NCBI GenBank assembly: GCA_035297385.1
Contig: DATGZD010000159.1
Location: 1-40,935, forward strand
Direction of reading: 5' to 3'
From: UBA11855 sp035297385
GTDB lineage: Archaea > Thermoproteota > Bathyarchaeia > Bathyarchaeales > Bathycorpusculaceae
DNA length: 40,935 nucleotides
Shown: in pieces, positions 1-8,139 of the stretch
Numbering within the stretch: the first letter of the stretch is position 1
Layout of the letters: every line of letters starts with the position of its first letter
Made by a program: the position numbers and the translations under genes
The notes under the pieces: model-generated
What the model was told of the DNA's origin: nothing
The model's database searches: none
The model's input: the letters and a program-made list of their open reading frames with translations, nothing else

Positions 1-486
1 ATATTTTAGAAGTTGACGATCCGCATGGGCTACTATAATTCGCAAAATAGGCGTTAGGAGATAGAGACCTAAAAGCATGTATAGGTACCAGAAATGATAG
101 TAGGGACCTGTTAAAATGCCTTGGACAATGAAATTCCAAGAAAAAGTTTGATGAATAACTAAGAAATCATATGCAAAATAGGCAGCTATCCAAAACAGAA
201 AAGGTAGACCAATACGAGCAAACCGTTTTCTAAAAAAAACACTAAGGGACTCAATCTTTGAGGGTCGAAGTAACAAAGCTCCTGTCAACATAACAAAAAG
301 TGGAACACCGATGCGTGTGAAACTATCATAAATATTAACTGTCCACCAACGCCAAATCTCTGATTGACTCATAAGAGGTAGCGTAATGATTTGATGAGGT
401 TCATTTGCTGCATGAAGCCAGATTATAAACACTATGGCAACAGTACGAATTAAGTCTACGGGAAGAGATGTTTCAGTCTTCGACAT
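1..486 (-). CDS. Acyltransferase-3 family membrane protein (N-terminal part, cut by window edge)
   Basis: The reverse strand reads open from ATG at 486 to the window edge, giving 162 codons without a stop; the C-terminal half is outside. The N-terminus carries the family pattern D11-x-x-R14 followed by a hydrophobic helix and H25 (IIWLHAAN). Further on come GVPLFVMLTGALLL and several membrane helices ending in YHFWYLYMLLGLYLLTP, typical of OafA/WecH-like acyltransferases. These multi-spanning proteins transfer acyl groups (often acetyl) to extracytoplasmic sugars or lipids. A TATA-like stretch at about 516-527 on the reverse strand would place the transcript start very near the ATG, so the mRNA may be leaderless. 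The family call is firm; the substrate cannot be told. Confidence 0.85.
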   Translation of the reverse strand, partial: MSKTETSLPVDLIRTVAIVFIIWLHAANEPHQIITLPLMSQSEIWRWWTVNIYDSFTRIGVPLFVMLTGALLLRPSKIESLSVFFRKRFARIGLPFLFWIAAYFAYDFLVIHQTFSWNFIVQGILTGPYYHFWYLYMLLGLYLLTPILRIIVAHADRQLLKY

Positions 487-891
487 TTTTCTCCCTTTGG
501 CGCCCGCCTGTTTCTATAATATAATTTGCTAATAAGACTTAATGTTCCATAGAGAAAACAGACATAAGCAAGATTAGCTAGCTGTTTGTTATCGCACTAT
601 TCTCACAATCGATTTTTGAATATCGACACCTTTGTGTATGTACAGTTTTGTTGAGTATCCCAAACAAACTAAACCGATCATGATTTGCTAACAAGTTCTC
701 CCGTTTTGGTAACGAGAACCGTCCAATTTTGCGCTTTAGGCAGCATGTGCTAACAAACCCAAATAGTTAACCAATTTTAATTAAAGTTTAGTCAACACGC
801 TTGCAACCACAATTGCCGTCTTATTCCTTGCATCATTCCAATTTTAGCCTGCAGTAAAGGCGTGACACAAATGGCTATTTAGCTCTCCTGA

Positions 892-908
892 TGGAACATT
901 CTGTTCCA
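892..908. promoter_or_regulatory. 17-bp palindrome TGGAACA-TTC-TGTTCCA
   Basis: This is a perfect inverted repeat with 7-base arms and a 3-base centre. It lies about 130 bases before the start of the secreted protein gene at 1036 and just upstream of a second pair of palindromes. Its form is that of a dimeric repressor site. No role is shown by the sequence. Confidence 0.35.
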
Positions 909-945
909 CTGAAATAATAGCAAACTAGATCCTTTCAGCGATGAT

Positions 946-987
946 AGTCAAGAAACCTTGACTAAGCGTTAGTCAAGAAAGTTTGAC
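946..987. promoter_or_regulatory. Tandem pair of GTCAA-N6-TTGAC operator-like sites
   Basis: Two sites of identical geometry (GTCAA, 6 bases, TTGAC) occupy 947-962 and 972-987. The spacers are near-identical (gaaacc, gaaagt) and the repeat distance is exactly 25 bp. The first has arms extended to AGTCAAG/CTTGACT. They sit just upstream of the TATA-like CTTTTAATCC at about 995-1004, where an archaeal regulator could activate or block promoter access for the gene starting at 1036. Confidence 0.5.
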
Positions 988-1035
988 AAGAATGCTTTTA
1001 ATCCATCTAAGCCTCAAATTTTATGTGAAGTTGAC

Positions 1036-2202
1036 TTGAGAAAAGCAGAAACAATACTCATTATATTCCTGACTATAACGACAATTGCTACACAACCATT
1101 TATTTCAATAGTAGCAAAAGCACAACCACAACCACAAAATGTTGAAACCTTAGGTCCACTCATAATATGCTCAGCAGGAGATAGCCTAACAAACGTCAAA
1201 ATTTCTTCTCCTCAAAACCAGAGTTGCCTAAACAATCCAATACAACTAAATTTCTCAGTAACAGCAGTTGGAATGTTTAAACAATTTGGAAATATTGGAT
1301 ACAGCCTAGATAGCGGAATCATCGAGAGCATAACCAACTTTATCAATAAATCAGTAGAGTGGGCAGGTCCAGATTGGTATTGGAATCGCACAACAGTCTT
1401 TGCCAATATTAATTTGCCCACTTTATCGGATGGAGTTCATAATGCAACTGTTTACTATGGATGGCAATATTTGGGAACTAATAATCCAGATTTAGAAAGA
1501 TTTGAAATATATGCATATGCAACTGTCAGTTTTACAGTTGGTAACCTTGCACAAACAGAAAATTCCATACCAAAACCATCTATTCCAGAATTTACAGTCA
1601 AGTTACTTACTTCTTACGCAGAAAACACATCAACCATACAATTTACAATAAAAAATCAACCTTTTGATAAAAGCTTGAACCGTTCGCTTTACTACAACAT
1701 TAGATACAGAATCAACGGCAGTAATTGGAAAGAAGTTTATAGACCAGATGATGGCTTCCCAAGCCAATCTCACTCAAACTATACTATCCTAGAATTTTCT
1801 TCATCAAATGAATATGACGGATATTTTTTAGATACTTCTACAAGTCCTCCTTGGAGTTTTACAATTATTGCACCAAACAATTCTATACTAGATGTACAAG
1901 CAAAAGCTATGATTGGCTACATACATAGAGTTCCGAACTCTAATTTCACAAGCCAATTAGATATGTATCCTTACGTCTTCAGTGGAGAAACAAGCGATTG
2001 GAGCAACACACAAACTATAACCATTCCTATCTCTTCGCAACCAGAAAATCCAACACCAAATCAATCTACAAATCCACCAAACAATTCTACTGCAAATCAA
2101 ATCAATATGTACGAAATAATTGTTACACTCATAGTAATTATTGGAATTACTGCAATAACTGCTACTTTACTTGCTTACTTTAAGAAACATAAGAGTGCAT
2201 GA
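1036..2202 (+). CDS. Secreted membrane-anchored protein of unknown function
   Basis: 388 residues, not recognised beyond its topology. The start is TTG at 1036; ATG 1023 and TTG 1031 run at once into stops. Residues 1-30 form a signal peptide (basic start, hydrophobic core, AKA-Q cleavage region). The body has many N-x-S/T sequons and beta-rich text such as SSPQNQSCLNNPIQLNFSVT, suggesting Ig-like folds. A Pro/Asn/Thr-rich stalk at about 332-355 precedes one C-terminal transmembrane helix (about 358-380) and a short basic tail (FKKHKSA). The protein should be displayed on the outer face of the cell. A TATA-like element lies at about 995-1004 behind paired palindromes. It is followed at short distance by another exported protein on the same strand. 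Confidence 0.75.
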   Translation: MRKAETILIIFLTITTIATQPFISIVAKAQPQPQNVETLGPLIICSAGDSLTNVKISSPQNQSCLNNPIQLNFSVTAVGMFKQFGNIGYSLDSGIIESITNFINKSVEWAGPDWYWNRTTVFANINLPTLSDGVHNATVYYGWQYLGTNNPDLERFEIYAYATVSFTVGNLAQTENSIPKPSIPEFTVKLLTSYAENTSTIQFTIKNQPFDKSLNRSLYYNIRYRINGSNWKEVYRPDDGFPSQSHSNYTILEFSSSNEYDGYFLDTSTSPPWSFTIIAPNNSILDVQAKAMIGYIHRVPNSNFTSQLDMYPYVFSGETSDWSNTQTITIPISSQPENPTPNQSTNPPNNSTANQINMYEIIVTLIVIIGITAITATLLAYFKKHKSA

Positions 2203-2260
2203 CATTTGAACACTCTAATCTATATTACACTGCATTACAACGCTACAGGAGAAATCAGGA

Positions 2261-2767
2261 ATTAATAGAACAAAGAAGTTAGCCTTAGTCTTCATAGTAG
2301 CAATCTTAATTATAGCGTTAGTGGCAGGAATCCTATTGACGGATTCGCCAGGACAAGAAAAACAAGAAGACAACCAAGAAAAAACAGCACTCAACTTATA
2401 CCCTTACTCTTTAGGCGTACCCTCTGGGACCGACGTAAAAACCTTCATCGTAACAGTTGAAACCAACTGGACCTCAAAACCCGAAGTCAACCTACCTGCA
2501 CCTGAGGCACGACAATTTGACAAGTCTATTGGGCTCATCTTCCTTGATGGAAACAGCACCAAAAACGTCTTCTTCAACATAACAATCCCAACCAACTTAC
2601 TTTCGGGAAATATCTCACTTATCTGGAAATACTACGAGCAAACTCTTGACCGTTACACGTTGTCTAATAACGGCACACACAACTCTGTGCAGATGACATT
2701 CGCATTCAAACCCTTCTTCTCAGGAATGGGTTACTTTAGGATACAAGGGACACAAGCAGCCTGGTAG
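2261..2767 (+). CDS. Small exported/anchored protein, probable ATT start
   Basis: From the first GTG (2321) the frame gives 148 residues, but that start cuts a hydrophobic signal sequence in half. Reading back in frame to ATT at 2261 gives 168 residues beginning with a basic end (NRTKKL) and a complete hydrophobic segment (ALVFIVAILIIALVAGIL). AGGAG at 2247-2251 lies 9 bases before this ATT. No ATG, GTG or TTG is available between the upstream region and 2321. The mature part (YPYSLGVPSGTDVKTFIVTV, sequons, FNITIPTNLLSG) looks like one beta-sandwich domain. No C-terminal anchor is seen, so the N-terminal helix may serve as signal or anchor. The family is not recognised. The gene lies between two other surface-protein genes. 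Confidence 0.6.
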   Translation: MNRTKKLALVFIVAILIIALVAGILLTDSPGQEKQEDNQEKTALNLYPYSLGVPSGTDVKTFIVTVETNWTSKPEVNLPAPEARQFDKSIGLIFLDGNSTKNVFFNITIPTNLLSGNISLIWKYYEQTLDRYTLSNNGTHNSVQMTFAFKPFFSGMGYFRIQGTQAAW

Positions 2768-3076
2768 ACAACCCACTTATTAGACACTACATTTATCCTT
2801 GCAACCCCACTATCCTACGTATTATGTAGGTTTGTTGAACAGCTCTCACGAAAACTTGCCACAAGAATCCTAAACAAATCCAAAAGACAAACTTCCCAAT
2901 CAATAAACAACACGTAACAAATCAATTCTTGCTAGTTTCATGGAAGTCTTTACCATACAACATAACAATTGTACGTTATCGTGCATGTACCTAAAATTCT
3001 GTAAGTTTTTTATACAAAGACTGAACAAAGAAGATGTCTTGTTTCCATAACACAGAAGGCACGAAGGACTGAGAGA
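2768..3076. other. Intergenic region with promoter for the next gene
   Basis: This 309-base gap contains no reading frame I trust. A TATA-like TTTTTTATAC at 3005-3014 would start transcription near 3036, leaving about 40 bases of leader with GAAGGA at 3063-3068 before the proposed ATT start at 3077. Confidence 0.4.
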
Positions 3077-4519
3077 ATTAAGACAGCCGCAATTATCTCT
3101 ATTCTTATCATCATCTTAATCAGCCTCAGCTCAACTGCAAACTACTTCAACATACAGATACCAGAAGTAAAAGCAGCTGTAGGCAACCATCACATCTATG
3201 TCACATATACTGGAGCAAGCATAAACGATGATTACTATGGTTACCATTCTCGTGTGCATTTCTATTTAGAACATGAAGGTGGACCACAGAACGAAACGAG
3301 AGTAACCTCAAGTTATGATGGTCAAACATTCAACTTCTACATTACAATCAGTTACGTCATTTCAACTAATACTGTCTTCACATGCAGACTAGAAGACAAT
3401 AACTACTACTCCAATGCGAACATACATGTACCTTTTTCAGAACCCTTCAACACATGGATAACCGACGAAATGCAAGATGGCTCGGTGACACACTACTACA
3501 AGTACATGATAACTAATCAGGCACCCACGATAGATGGCCTTACTGGTCCAATAAGCTATAACAAAAACTCGCCCTACACGTTTACGGCAGCAGCCTCTGA
3601 CCCTGAGAGCGATTCAATTACTTACAAATGGGTAATAGATGGAATAACCCAATCGACTACGAACTCATCGATAAGCTACATGTCCTCAGGTAGCAATCCT
3701 GCCCATACAATAGCAATTAAAGCAACAGATGCACTGGGACTAACCAGCGCCTGGACAAACAAAACCTTCACCATACCCACAGCTTCAAATGAAAAGCCAA
3801 CGGTAAGCGCTGTAACAGGACCCAGGAGCGGCACTTTAGGAACCTACACTTGGACAGCAACAGGTTCCGACAACGAAGAAGGCACCTTAACTTATGAATG
3901 GTACATAGACGGCGCGTATAAATCTGGAAGCAATAGTTTCACCCACCAGTTTAGCTCCAACGATACTTTAGGTCAACACACAATAAGAGTAAGAGTAAAA
4001 GATAACAATGGTGAATACAGCGATTATGCCACTTTAACCTTCAGCCTAAACATGTCTGAACAGGTTGCTCCCCCAACATTCACTCCCTCAGGTGGAACAT
4101 ACTATTCCACTCAAAACGTAACCATCAATTGTGACATAACTAATGCGGTCATAAGGTATACACTTGACGGCTCTGAACCCACAGCTTCCTCACCTGAATA
4201 TTCGAATGAAATCTTCTTAAACTCAAGCACTGTCATCAAAGCTAAAGCATTCACACTTGGAATGACTGAAAGTGAAACGATTTCAGCCATGTACACGATT
4301 AAACCATTAACAGCTTTCACAGAGTTAGAAAACTGGTCGTACTACGTAACAATCGCATTAGTCATCATTGTAATCGTCGTGCTTGACGTAACTGGGTTAA
4401 TTCTATGGTTCAAACCAGGGAAAGAAAGTGTTTCAGAAGAGAACCTCCCTATCCATAGAACTACAAAATACTTTCGATTGATCATGACCCTGATACACAA
4501 AATACTATTGTTATCCTAA
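3077..4519 (+). CDS. Surface protein with two PKD/Ig-like domains and a chitobiase C-terminal-like domain; probable ATT start
   Basis: The first conventional start (GTG 3254) would lack any export signal. In-frame extension to ATT at 3077 yields 480 residues opening with IKTAAIISILIIILISL, a clear signal peptide, with GAAGGA 8 bases upstream. The frame from the stop at 3002 to 3254 holds no ATG, GTG or TTG. Domains in the 480-residue numbering: an N-terminal beta region; two PKD/Ig-like repeats (about 149-235 and 239-325, both with S/T-Y-x-W/Y-x-I-DG patterns); a chitobiase C-terminal-like domain (about 332-409, PPTFTPSGGTYYSTQNVTI, YTLDGSEPT); one transmembrane helix (about 421-445); and a basic cytoplasmic tail. 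The domains suggest adhesion or carbohydrate contact on the cell surface; no catalytic domain is present. Confidence 0.75.
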   Translation: MKTAAIISILIIILISLSSTANYFNIQIPEVKAAVGNHHIYVTYTGASINDDYYGYHSRVHFYLEHEGGPQNETRVTSSYDGQTFNFYITISYVISTNTVFTCRLEDNNYYSNANIHVPFSEPFNTWITDEMQDGSVTHYYKYMITNQAPTIDGLTGPISYNKNSPYTFTAAASDPESDSITYKWVIDGITQSTTNSSISYMSSGSNPAHTIAIKATDALGLTSAWTNKTFTIPTASNEKPTVSAVTGPRSGTLGTYTWTATGSDNEEGTLTYEWYIDGAYKSGSNSFTHQFSSNDTLGQHTIRVRVKDNNGEYSDYATLTFSLNMSEQVAPPTFTPSGGTYYSTQNVTINCDITNAVIRYTLDGSEPTASSPEYSNEIFLNSSTVIKAKAFTLGMTESETISAMYTIKPLTAFTELENWSYYVTIALVIIVIVVLDVTGLILWFKPGKESVSEENLPIHRTTKYFRLIMTLIHKILLLS

Positions 4520-4684
4520 AATTGTTGAATCCTGACTGTTTAATTCTACTGTAACATATGTGCCCTAGAATCATAGAGTACTCTCAGATAATAGATAGGA
4601 TCGAAGGAACGTAAAGTCAAAAATTCACACTATCGCCAACTCAGCGAACAGGTGACGTAATATTGCTCTGTAGAAAAGCGAAGT

Positions 4685-4924
4685 CTATTCTTTTGTTCTT
4701 AGATAGTTTTCAAAAATCTTCAATGAGGGATATTTTTGGATCTCCTCAAAATATCTTACCACACTAATGCCACGAGGAGTAATTACGTATAATGACTTAT
4801 CTTCAATGGAGTGTTCTTCAGCATAATGTCTCTCTAACAATAGAATTAAATATTCTTTTATCGTGTCAGAATTAATACCTGTTTTGCTGATAATCTGAGA
4901 TAATTCCATTGGTTTTTGATTCAT
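4685..4924 (-). CDS. Winged helix DNA-binding protein (N-terminus probably upstream of first ATG)
   Basis: From ATG 4924 the protein has 79 residues. It shows a winged helix fold: MELSQIISKTGINSDTIKEYL as helices 2-3, then LYVITPRGISVVRYF, typical of archaeal ArsR/PadR-like small regulators. The usual first helix appears to be encoded before this ATG: in-frame codons 4966-4925 read VHHLTDYIVVLEVL. The region back to the stop at 4984 contains no ATG, GTG or TTG. A reverse-strand TATA (TTTTTTATATG, about 5006-5016) predicts a transcript start near 4985, and GAGGGTGG at 4980-4973 could serve as binding site for a GTT (4966) start. Either a rare start codon is used or the gene has lost its original start. 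The target is unknown. Confidence 0.65.
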   Translation of the reverse strand: MNQKPMELSQIISKTGINSDTIKEYLILLLERHYAEEHSIEDKSLYVITPRGISVVRYFEEIQKYPSLKIFENYLRTKE

Positions 4925-5228
4925 CAGAACCTCTAAGACAACGATGTAGTCGGTTAAGTGATGAACCCAGACCCACCCTCTTCAACAGATTCTATCAATC
5001 AGTTTACATATAAAAAAGTTATGTATCGGAAGAGAGCAGTCTTGAAATTCAAGAATAGATAGTAAGCCCTTTGTCTCTTTAATAATACAGTTATGCTTAC
5101 CTACAATCTAAGTCATCCCAACAAGTCGCATTAGTCTTCATAATTAATCAAAAACAGTAACTGCTCTAAATAAGAGAATTGGCAAAATCTTATTAGTCCA
5201 AGAGACTATTCAAAAACATAGATATCAC
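4925..5228. other. Divergent intergenic region
   Basis: About 300 bases lie between the winged helix gene (reverse) and the coiled-coil gene (forward). It contains the reverse TATA at 5006-5016 and a weak forward TATA-like AATCTTATTAG at about 5186-5196. The latter would place the forward transcript start close to the ATG at 5229. No gene is seen on either strand, except the possible in-frame N-terminal extension of the winged helix protein up to 4966. Confidence 0.35.
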
Positions 5229-5486
5229 ATGCCCGAACAAACTGCTATAACGGAGAAGATGGCTACAATAAAAGCTGTTGTCACTGTCTTAGAAGAACAT
5301 GAAAAAGAATTAGACCGTCTGCTAGAAAAATTGGATGAGTTAACTGCACAATTAAATGAGACCGAAAAGATGGTTGAAAGGATCAATAAGATCGATGAAA
5401 AGATAGATGCCCTAAGAAGAGACCTCTCGATCGTAGCAAAATGTTTGTTAGATGAAAACAATCGCAATTACTTTACCGGCAACTAA
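5229..5486 (+). CDS. Small coiled-coil protein
   Basis: 85 residues, family not recognised. Almost the whole protein is a charged amphipathic helix with heptad-spaced hydrophobics (about 16-70: VVTVLEEHEKELDRLLEKLD, then KMVERINKIDEKIDALRRDL). It should form a coiled-coil dimer or bundle. It has no membrane segment or signal peptide, so it is cytoplasmic. No ribosome binding site precedes the ATG; together with a weak TATA about 35 bases upstream this suggests a leaderless transcript. It precedes three small zinc-type genes on the same strand, but gaps of 70-280 bases argue against one operon. Confidence 0.6.
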   Translation: MPEQTAITEKMATIKAVVTVLEEHEKELDRLLEKLDELTAQLNETEKMVERINKIDEKIDALRRDLSIVAKCLLDENNRNYFTGN

Positions 5487-5554
5487 GATAACAGAAAAAA
5501 CTTTGCTGTTTTCAGAAAGATGTCTATGCTACATTCACTTATTAAGAAGAAATT

Positions 5555-5977
5555 ATGGGTTCAAGCAAGAATCATAGATGTTATAATATTAAATTGGTTT
5601 TTCTTGAAAAAGTAAACTTACAGCACACCGCTACACAGTCCAAAAGGTTTTTATTATCATTATACAGTTTTGAAGTACTTCCAAACCGTTCTGAAAAACA
5701 CACTCGCAACCTGACAGGTGATTTAGGCATAAGCAAAAAGAAATTTCCTGAAAAGGACACAGAATTAACAGGAAACCTACCCTTACTCGTATGTGAATGT
5801 GGTGCCAAAATCCTGCTATTGCCCGATTTAAAGGTCATGAACCATGCGATTGAAGTTCATGTCGCTGAACATATAAGAAGTGTAAATGAAGGTTGCAAAA
5901 AGAACGAAATTGCGGCTCACGTTAGACAGGTTCTAACTGAACAACTTTTTGAAAAAGCAGGCAAGACAGAAGAGTAA
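5555..5977 (+). CDS. Small CxCG...HxxxH zinc-type protein, paralog 1
   Basis: 140 residues. The N-terminal 70 residues are basic and look unconserved, so the true start may be later; no better ATG, GTG or TTG exists in frame. The C-terminal domain (about 75-135) reads LVCECGAKILLLPDLKVMNH, then AIEVHVAEH and LTEQLFEKAG. The same pattern recurs in the proteins starting at 6260 and 7640: C-x(1-2)-C-G, about 19 residues, then H-x3-H, then an (E/S)QL helix. Two Cys and two His suggest one zinc ion in a small zinc-finger-like fold. I do not recognise a named family; DNA, RNA or protein binding are all possible. Confidence 0.6.
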   Translation: MGSSKNHRCYNIKLVFLEKVNLQHTATQSKRFLLSLYSFEVLPNRSEKHTRNLTGDLGISKKKFPEKDTELTGNLPLLVCECGAKILLLPDLKVMNHAIEVHVAEHIRSVNEGCKKNEIAAHVRQVLTEQLFEKAGKTEE

Positions 5978-6259
5978 CTTCACCAAAATATGCATAGACT
6001 TCAAAAATACTGCTAAATTTCGCCTCTAAACTTTAAAACTCCAATATGCTCTCTTGTTTCTCCATATATCAGTAGCAATTTTTGTTACGAAATTTACAAA
6101 ACCAACACAGCATCAGGTTTCAAAAACACTAAAAGAATGCAAAACAATAATTAATCATCACTCCAAAAAACGGTCAAAATAATCTTTAGCAATATATCTA
6201 CATATTATGAATAGTTAAAACTACAGGACAAAACTTAGCGTTTATGGGGGTTACTGAAT

Positions 6260-6565
6260 ATGGAGACTTACGAAAACAGCAATAACAAACCTGAAGGAAA
6301 TAATCAACCCATTCTGGACCAAATATCTCGAATGAAATGCATAAGATGCCCAGAATGTGGCGAACCAATCCTTATGGTTCCAACTCTGGGAAAAATGATT
6401 GAAGCAATCGAGAATCACATAAGCATACACAGAAAATCGCCGAACGAAGATAGGTCAGCAGCCCAAATAAGAAGACCATTCATTCGAGACAACCTAACAG
6501 AACAATTATTCCAACACGCTGCAGACTCCATTGAACCTCGCCGAAACGTTTCACCTTGGCTCTAG
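6260..6565 (+). CDS. Small CxxCG...HxxxH zinc-type protein, paralog 2
   Basis: 101 residues starting at ATG 6260, with GGGGG at 6246-6250 upstream as a possible ribosome binding site. The zinc-type core is CIRCPECGEPILMVPTLGKM followed by IEAIENHISIH, then a helix DNLTEQLFQHAAD. It matches the protein at 5555 in spacing and in the LTEQLF block, and the one at 7640 more distantly. It has a short polar N-terminus, no signal and no membrane helix, so it should be soluble and cytoplasmic. This copy has CxxC in place of CxC, and an extra Cys three residues earlier. Function unknown. Confidence 0.65.
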   Translation: METYENSNNKPEGNNQPILDQISRMKCIRCPECGEPILMVPTLGKMIEAIENHISIHRKSPNEDRSAAQIRRPFIRDNLTEQLFQHAADSIEPRRNVSPWL

Positions 6566-6659
6566 CTGAAGGCTAATGCTAAACAAAAACAGAATCCACA
6601 ATTCACTTTTCTTATATTTTTCACTCGTACAAATGTCTATCACCAAGGACTAAAACAAA

Positions 6660-7442
6660 ATGTCAAAAAAAACGCAGTCATGCGAAGAAAAATATGGCTA
6701 TAGCTTTACACTTAACAAAGAAAAAAATTCACTCAACGCACAAAATAATCCAAGAAACCTAACCAAAATCCAAAACCAAGTTCTACAGACAGTCGTCTAT
6801 TACGGCAAAAAAGCTCACTTCTTATCATCAAATGATCTAGAGAGAATGATGTCCTACAAGAAGAATGATATCGATCGTGCCATAACCTTCCTACGAGACT
6901 CTGGTCTTATCAAGACAACACACGCTAACGGAATCCTCTACTACTGCCCATTCAATGAGTTTAAACACTTGATGAAACAAAAAGAAGACATAATCATTAA
7001 CGATAAAATCGAAAGTAAACTCATAAAAAGGGTACGAGAATGTGTAGAACAGCTTTATCCCAACGCACTGATTGAGCCTTCGGAAGAACTGGCAGGATTA
7101 GATAGGCATAGGGGTTTTGATATAATCTTTGAATTTAAATTACCAGTACAAAGCAAACAGTTTATTGTTGTTGACGTCTACGCAAAGATACCTATAACTG
7201 AATACGTCGTTCAATCATTCATTAGAAAGATTAAATGGAACAGGAACGAATCTAGCTCTAACGACGAGAGTGAACGGACAAGTTATCCTCTTAGGGGCAG
7301 GACTCTTGGAATAATAGTATGTAGCTATGCTAACCAAAAAGCAATCGATGCTGCTCATAAAAATGAAATCTCCTTGCTTAACTTCAGAGACATTTACATA
7401 AACTATGACCAAGTTCGAAAGAACGTCGAATTAGCTGGCTAA
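6660..7442 (+). CDS. Winged helix protein with restriction-endonuclease-like C-terminal domain
   Basis: 260 residues. Residues about 33-98 form a winged helix (IQNQVLQTVVYYGKK, DIDRAITFLRDSGLIKTT, ILYYCPF). Residues about 115-250 resemble the PD-(D/E)xK / restriction-endonuclease-like fold: a helix, then GFDIIFEFKL (D154), then FIVVDVYAK (D172, K176), and a late strand-helix unit LGIIVCSYANQKAIDAAHKN followed by EISLLNF. Catalytic acids are not in the textbook spacing (DVYAK instead of D/E-x-K), so activity is uncertain. A role in DNA binding with or without cleavage, for example defence or repair, is inferred. It lies between two of the zinc-type paralogs with its own gaps; no ribosome binding site is evident. 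Confidence 0.6.
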   Translation: MSKKTQSCEEKYGYSFTLNKEKNSLNAQNNPRNLTKIQNQVLQTVVYYGKKAHFLSSNDLERMMSYKKNDIDRAITFLRDSGLIKTTHANGILYYCPFNEFKHLMKQKEDIIINDKIESKLIKRVRECVEQLYPNALIEPSEELAGLDRHRGFDIIFEFKLPVQSKQFIVVDVYAKIPITEYVVQSFIRKIKWNRNESSSNDESERTSYPLRGRTLGIIVCSYANQKAIDAAHKNEISLLNFRDIYINYDQVRKNVELAG

Positions 7443-7639
7443 CCATGCTCAGATAAGCAGCATTAATTATGCTTTATCTTATAATGTGTGCTAATTATTG
7501 AGTGTCTCTTATTTTTTAGCTTTTTAACAATACTTCAAATTGTATGTTTTACAACAAGAATAGTCTTTCTTTTGACATAATATTTAATTTGAAACTTAGT
7601 TTTTAAATTTAGCACGCAGAATCTTTTTGATTATGGAAT

Positions 7640-8032
7640 ATGAAACGAAAAAACGCTAAACCAAAAACAATTACTTGTATTTGTGGCCACAGAGTCACAA
7701 TAGTTGATGAATTAAAGGACATGACTAAAGCCATTGAAGATCATTGTCGAGAACATGAATTAACGCATAAAGATAGTGCGGCTCAAGTAGACGTTATTCG
7801 GAAAAACCTTATTTCTCAATTAAACAAAGCTCTAAAACCAAAAAATGAAGATACCAACGTAGATATTATAAAGTCCAAAATTAAGAACCTGGAATCCGAA
7901 ATTAACACTGTCTGGTCAGAGTATAACATTCTTCTAACAAAATACCAACATTTATTGTCCGATTATACACATCTCAAAGAGCAATACGACGTACTTGCAC
8001 AGAAAAAAAGAAAGGCAAAAACAGAATTGTAA
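7640..8032 (+). CDS. Small CxCG...HxxxH zinc-type protein with coiled-coil tail, paralog 3
   Basis: 130 residues. The N-terminal domain (about 8-60) has KTITCICGHRVTIVDEL, then MTKAIEDHCREH and a helix with ISQLNKAL. It shares the Cys-Cys/His-His layout and the AIE-x-H motif of the proteins at 5555 and 6260. Unlike them it continues into a long coiled coil (about 73-125: SKIKNLESEINTVWSEYN, HLKEQYDVLAQKK), which could mediate dimerisation. A TATA-like TTTTTAAATTTAG at about 7600-7612 puts the transcript start near the ATG, and no ribosome binding site is seen, so it may be leaderless. Function unknown. Confidence 0.65.
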   Translation: MKRKNAKPKTITCICGHRVTIVDELKDMTKAIEDHCREHELTHKDSAAQVDVIRKNLISQLNKALKPKNEDTNVDIIKSKIKNLESEINTVWSEYNILLTKYQHLLSDYTHLKEQYDVLAQKKRKAKTEL

Positions 8033-8139
8033 TCATTCAATAGCACAAGATGACTTCAAAATAGAAGAACTGCTAAGGTAAATCTGTTCTTAAAGTAAAG
8101 ATTCGCAAGCTGAAAGAATCATCGCTGTTTTTCGTTGAT

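Larger units (their letters stand above)
487..1035. other. Intergenic region with operator-like palindromes, no gene seen
   Basis: This 549-base gap separates the divergent acyltransferase and the secreted protein starting at 1036. I see no convincing reading frame or RNA gene. It holds the two promoters and, near its right end, a 17-bp palindrome (892-908) and a pair of GTCAA-N6-TTGAC sites (947-962 and 972-987). Confidence 0.5.
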
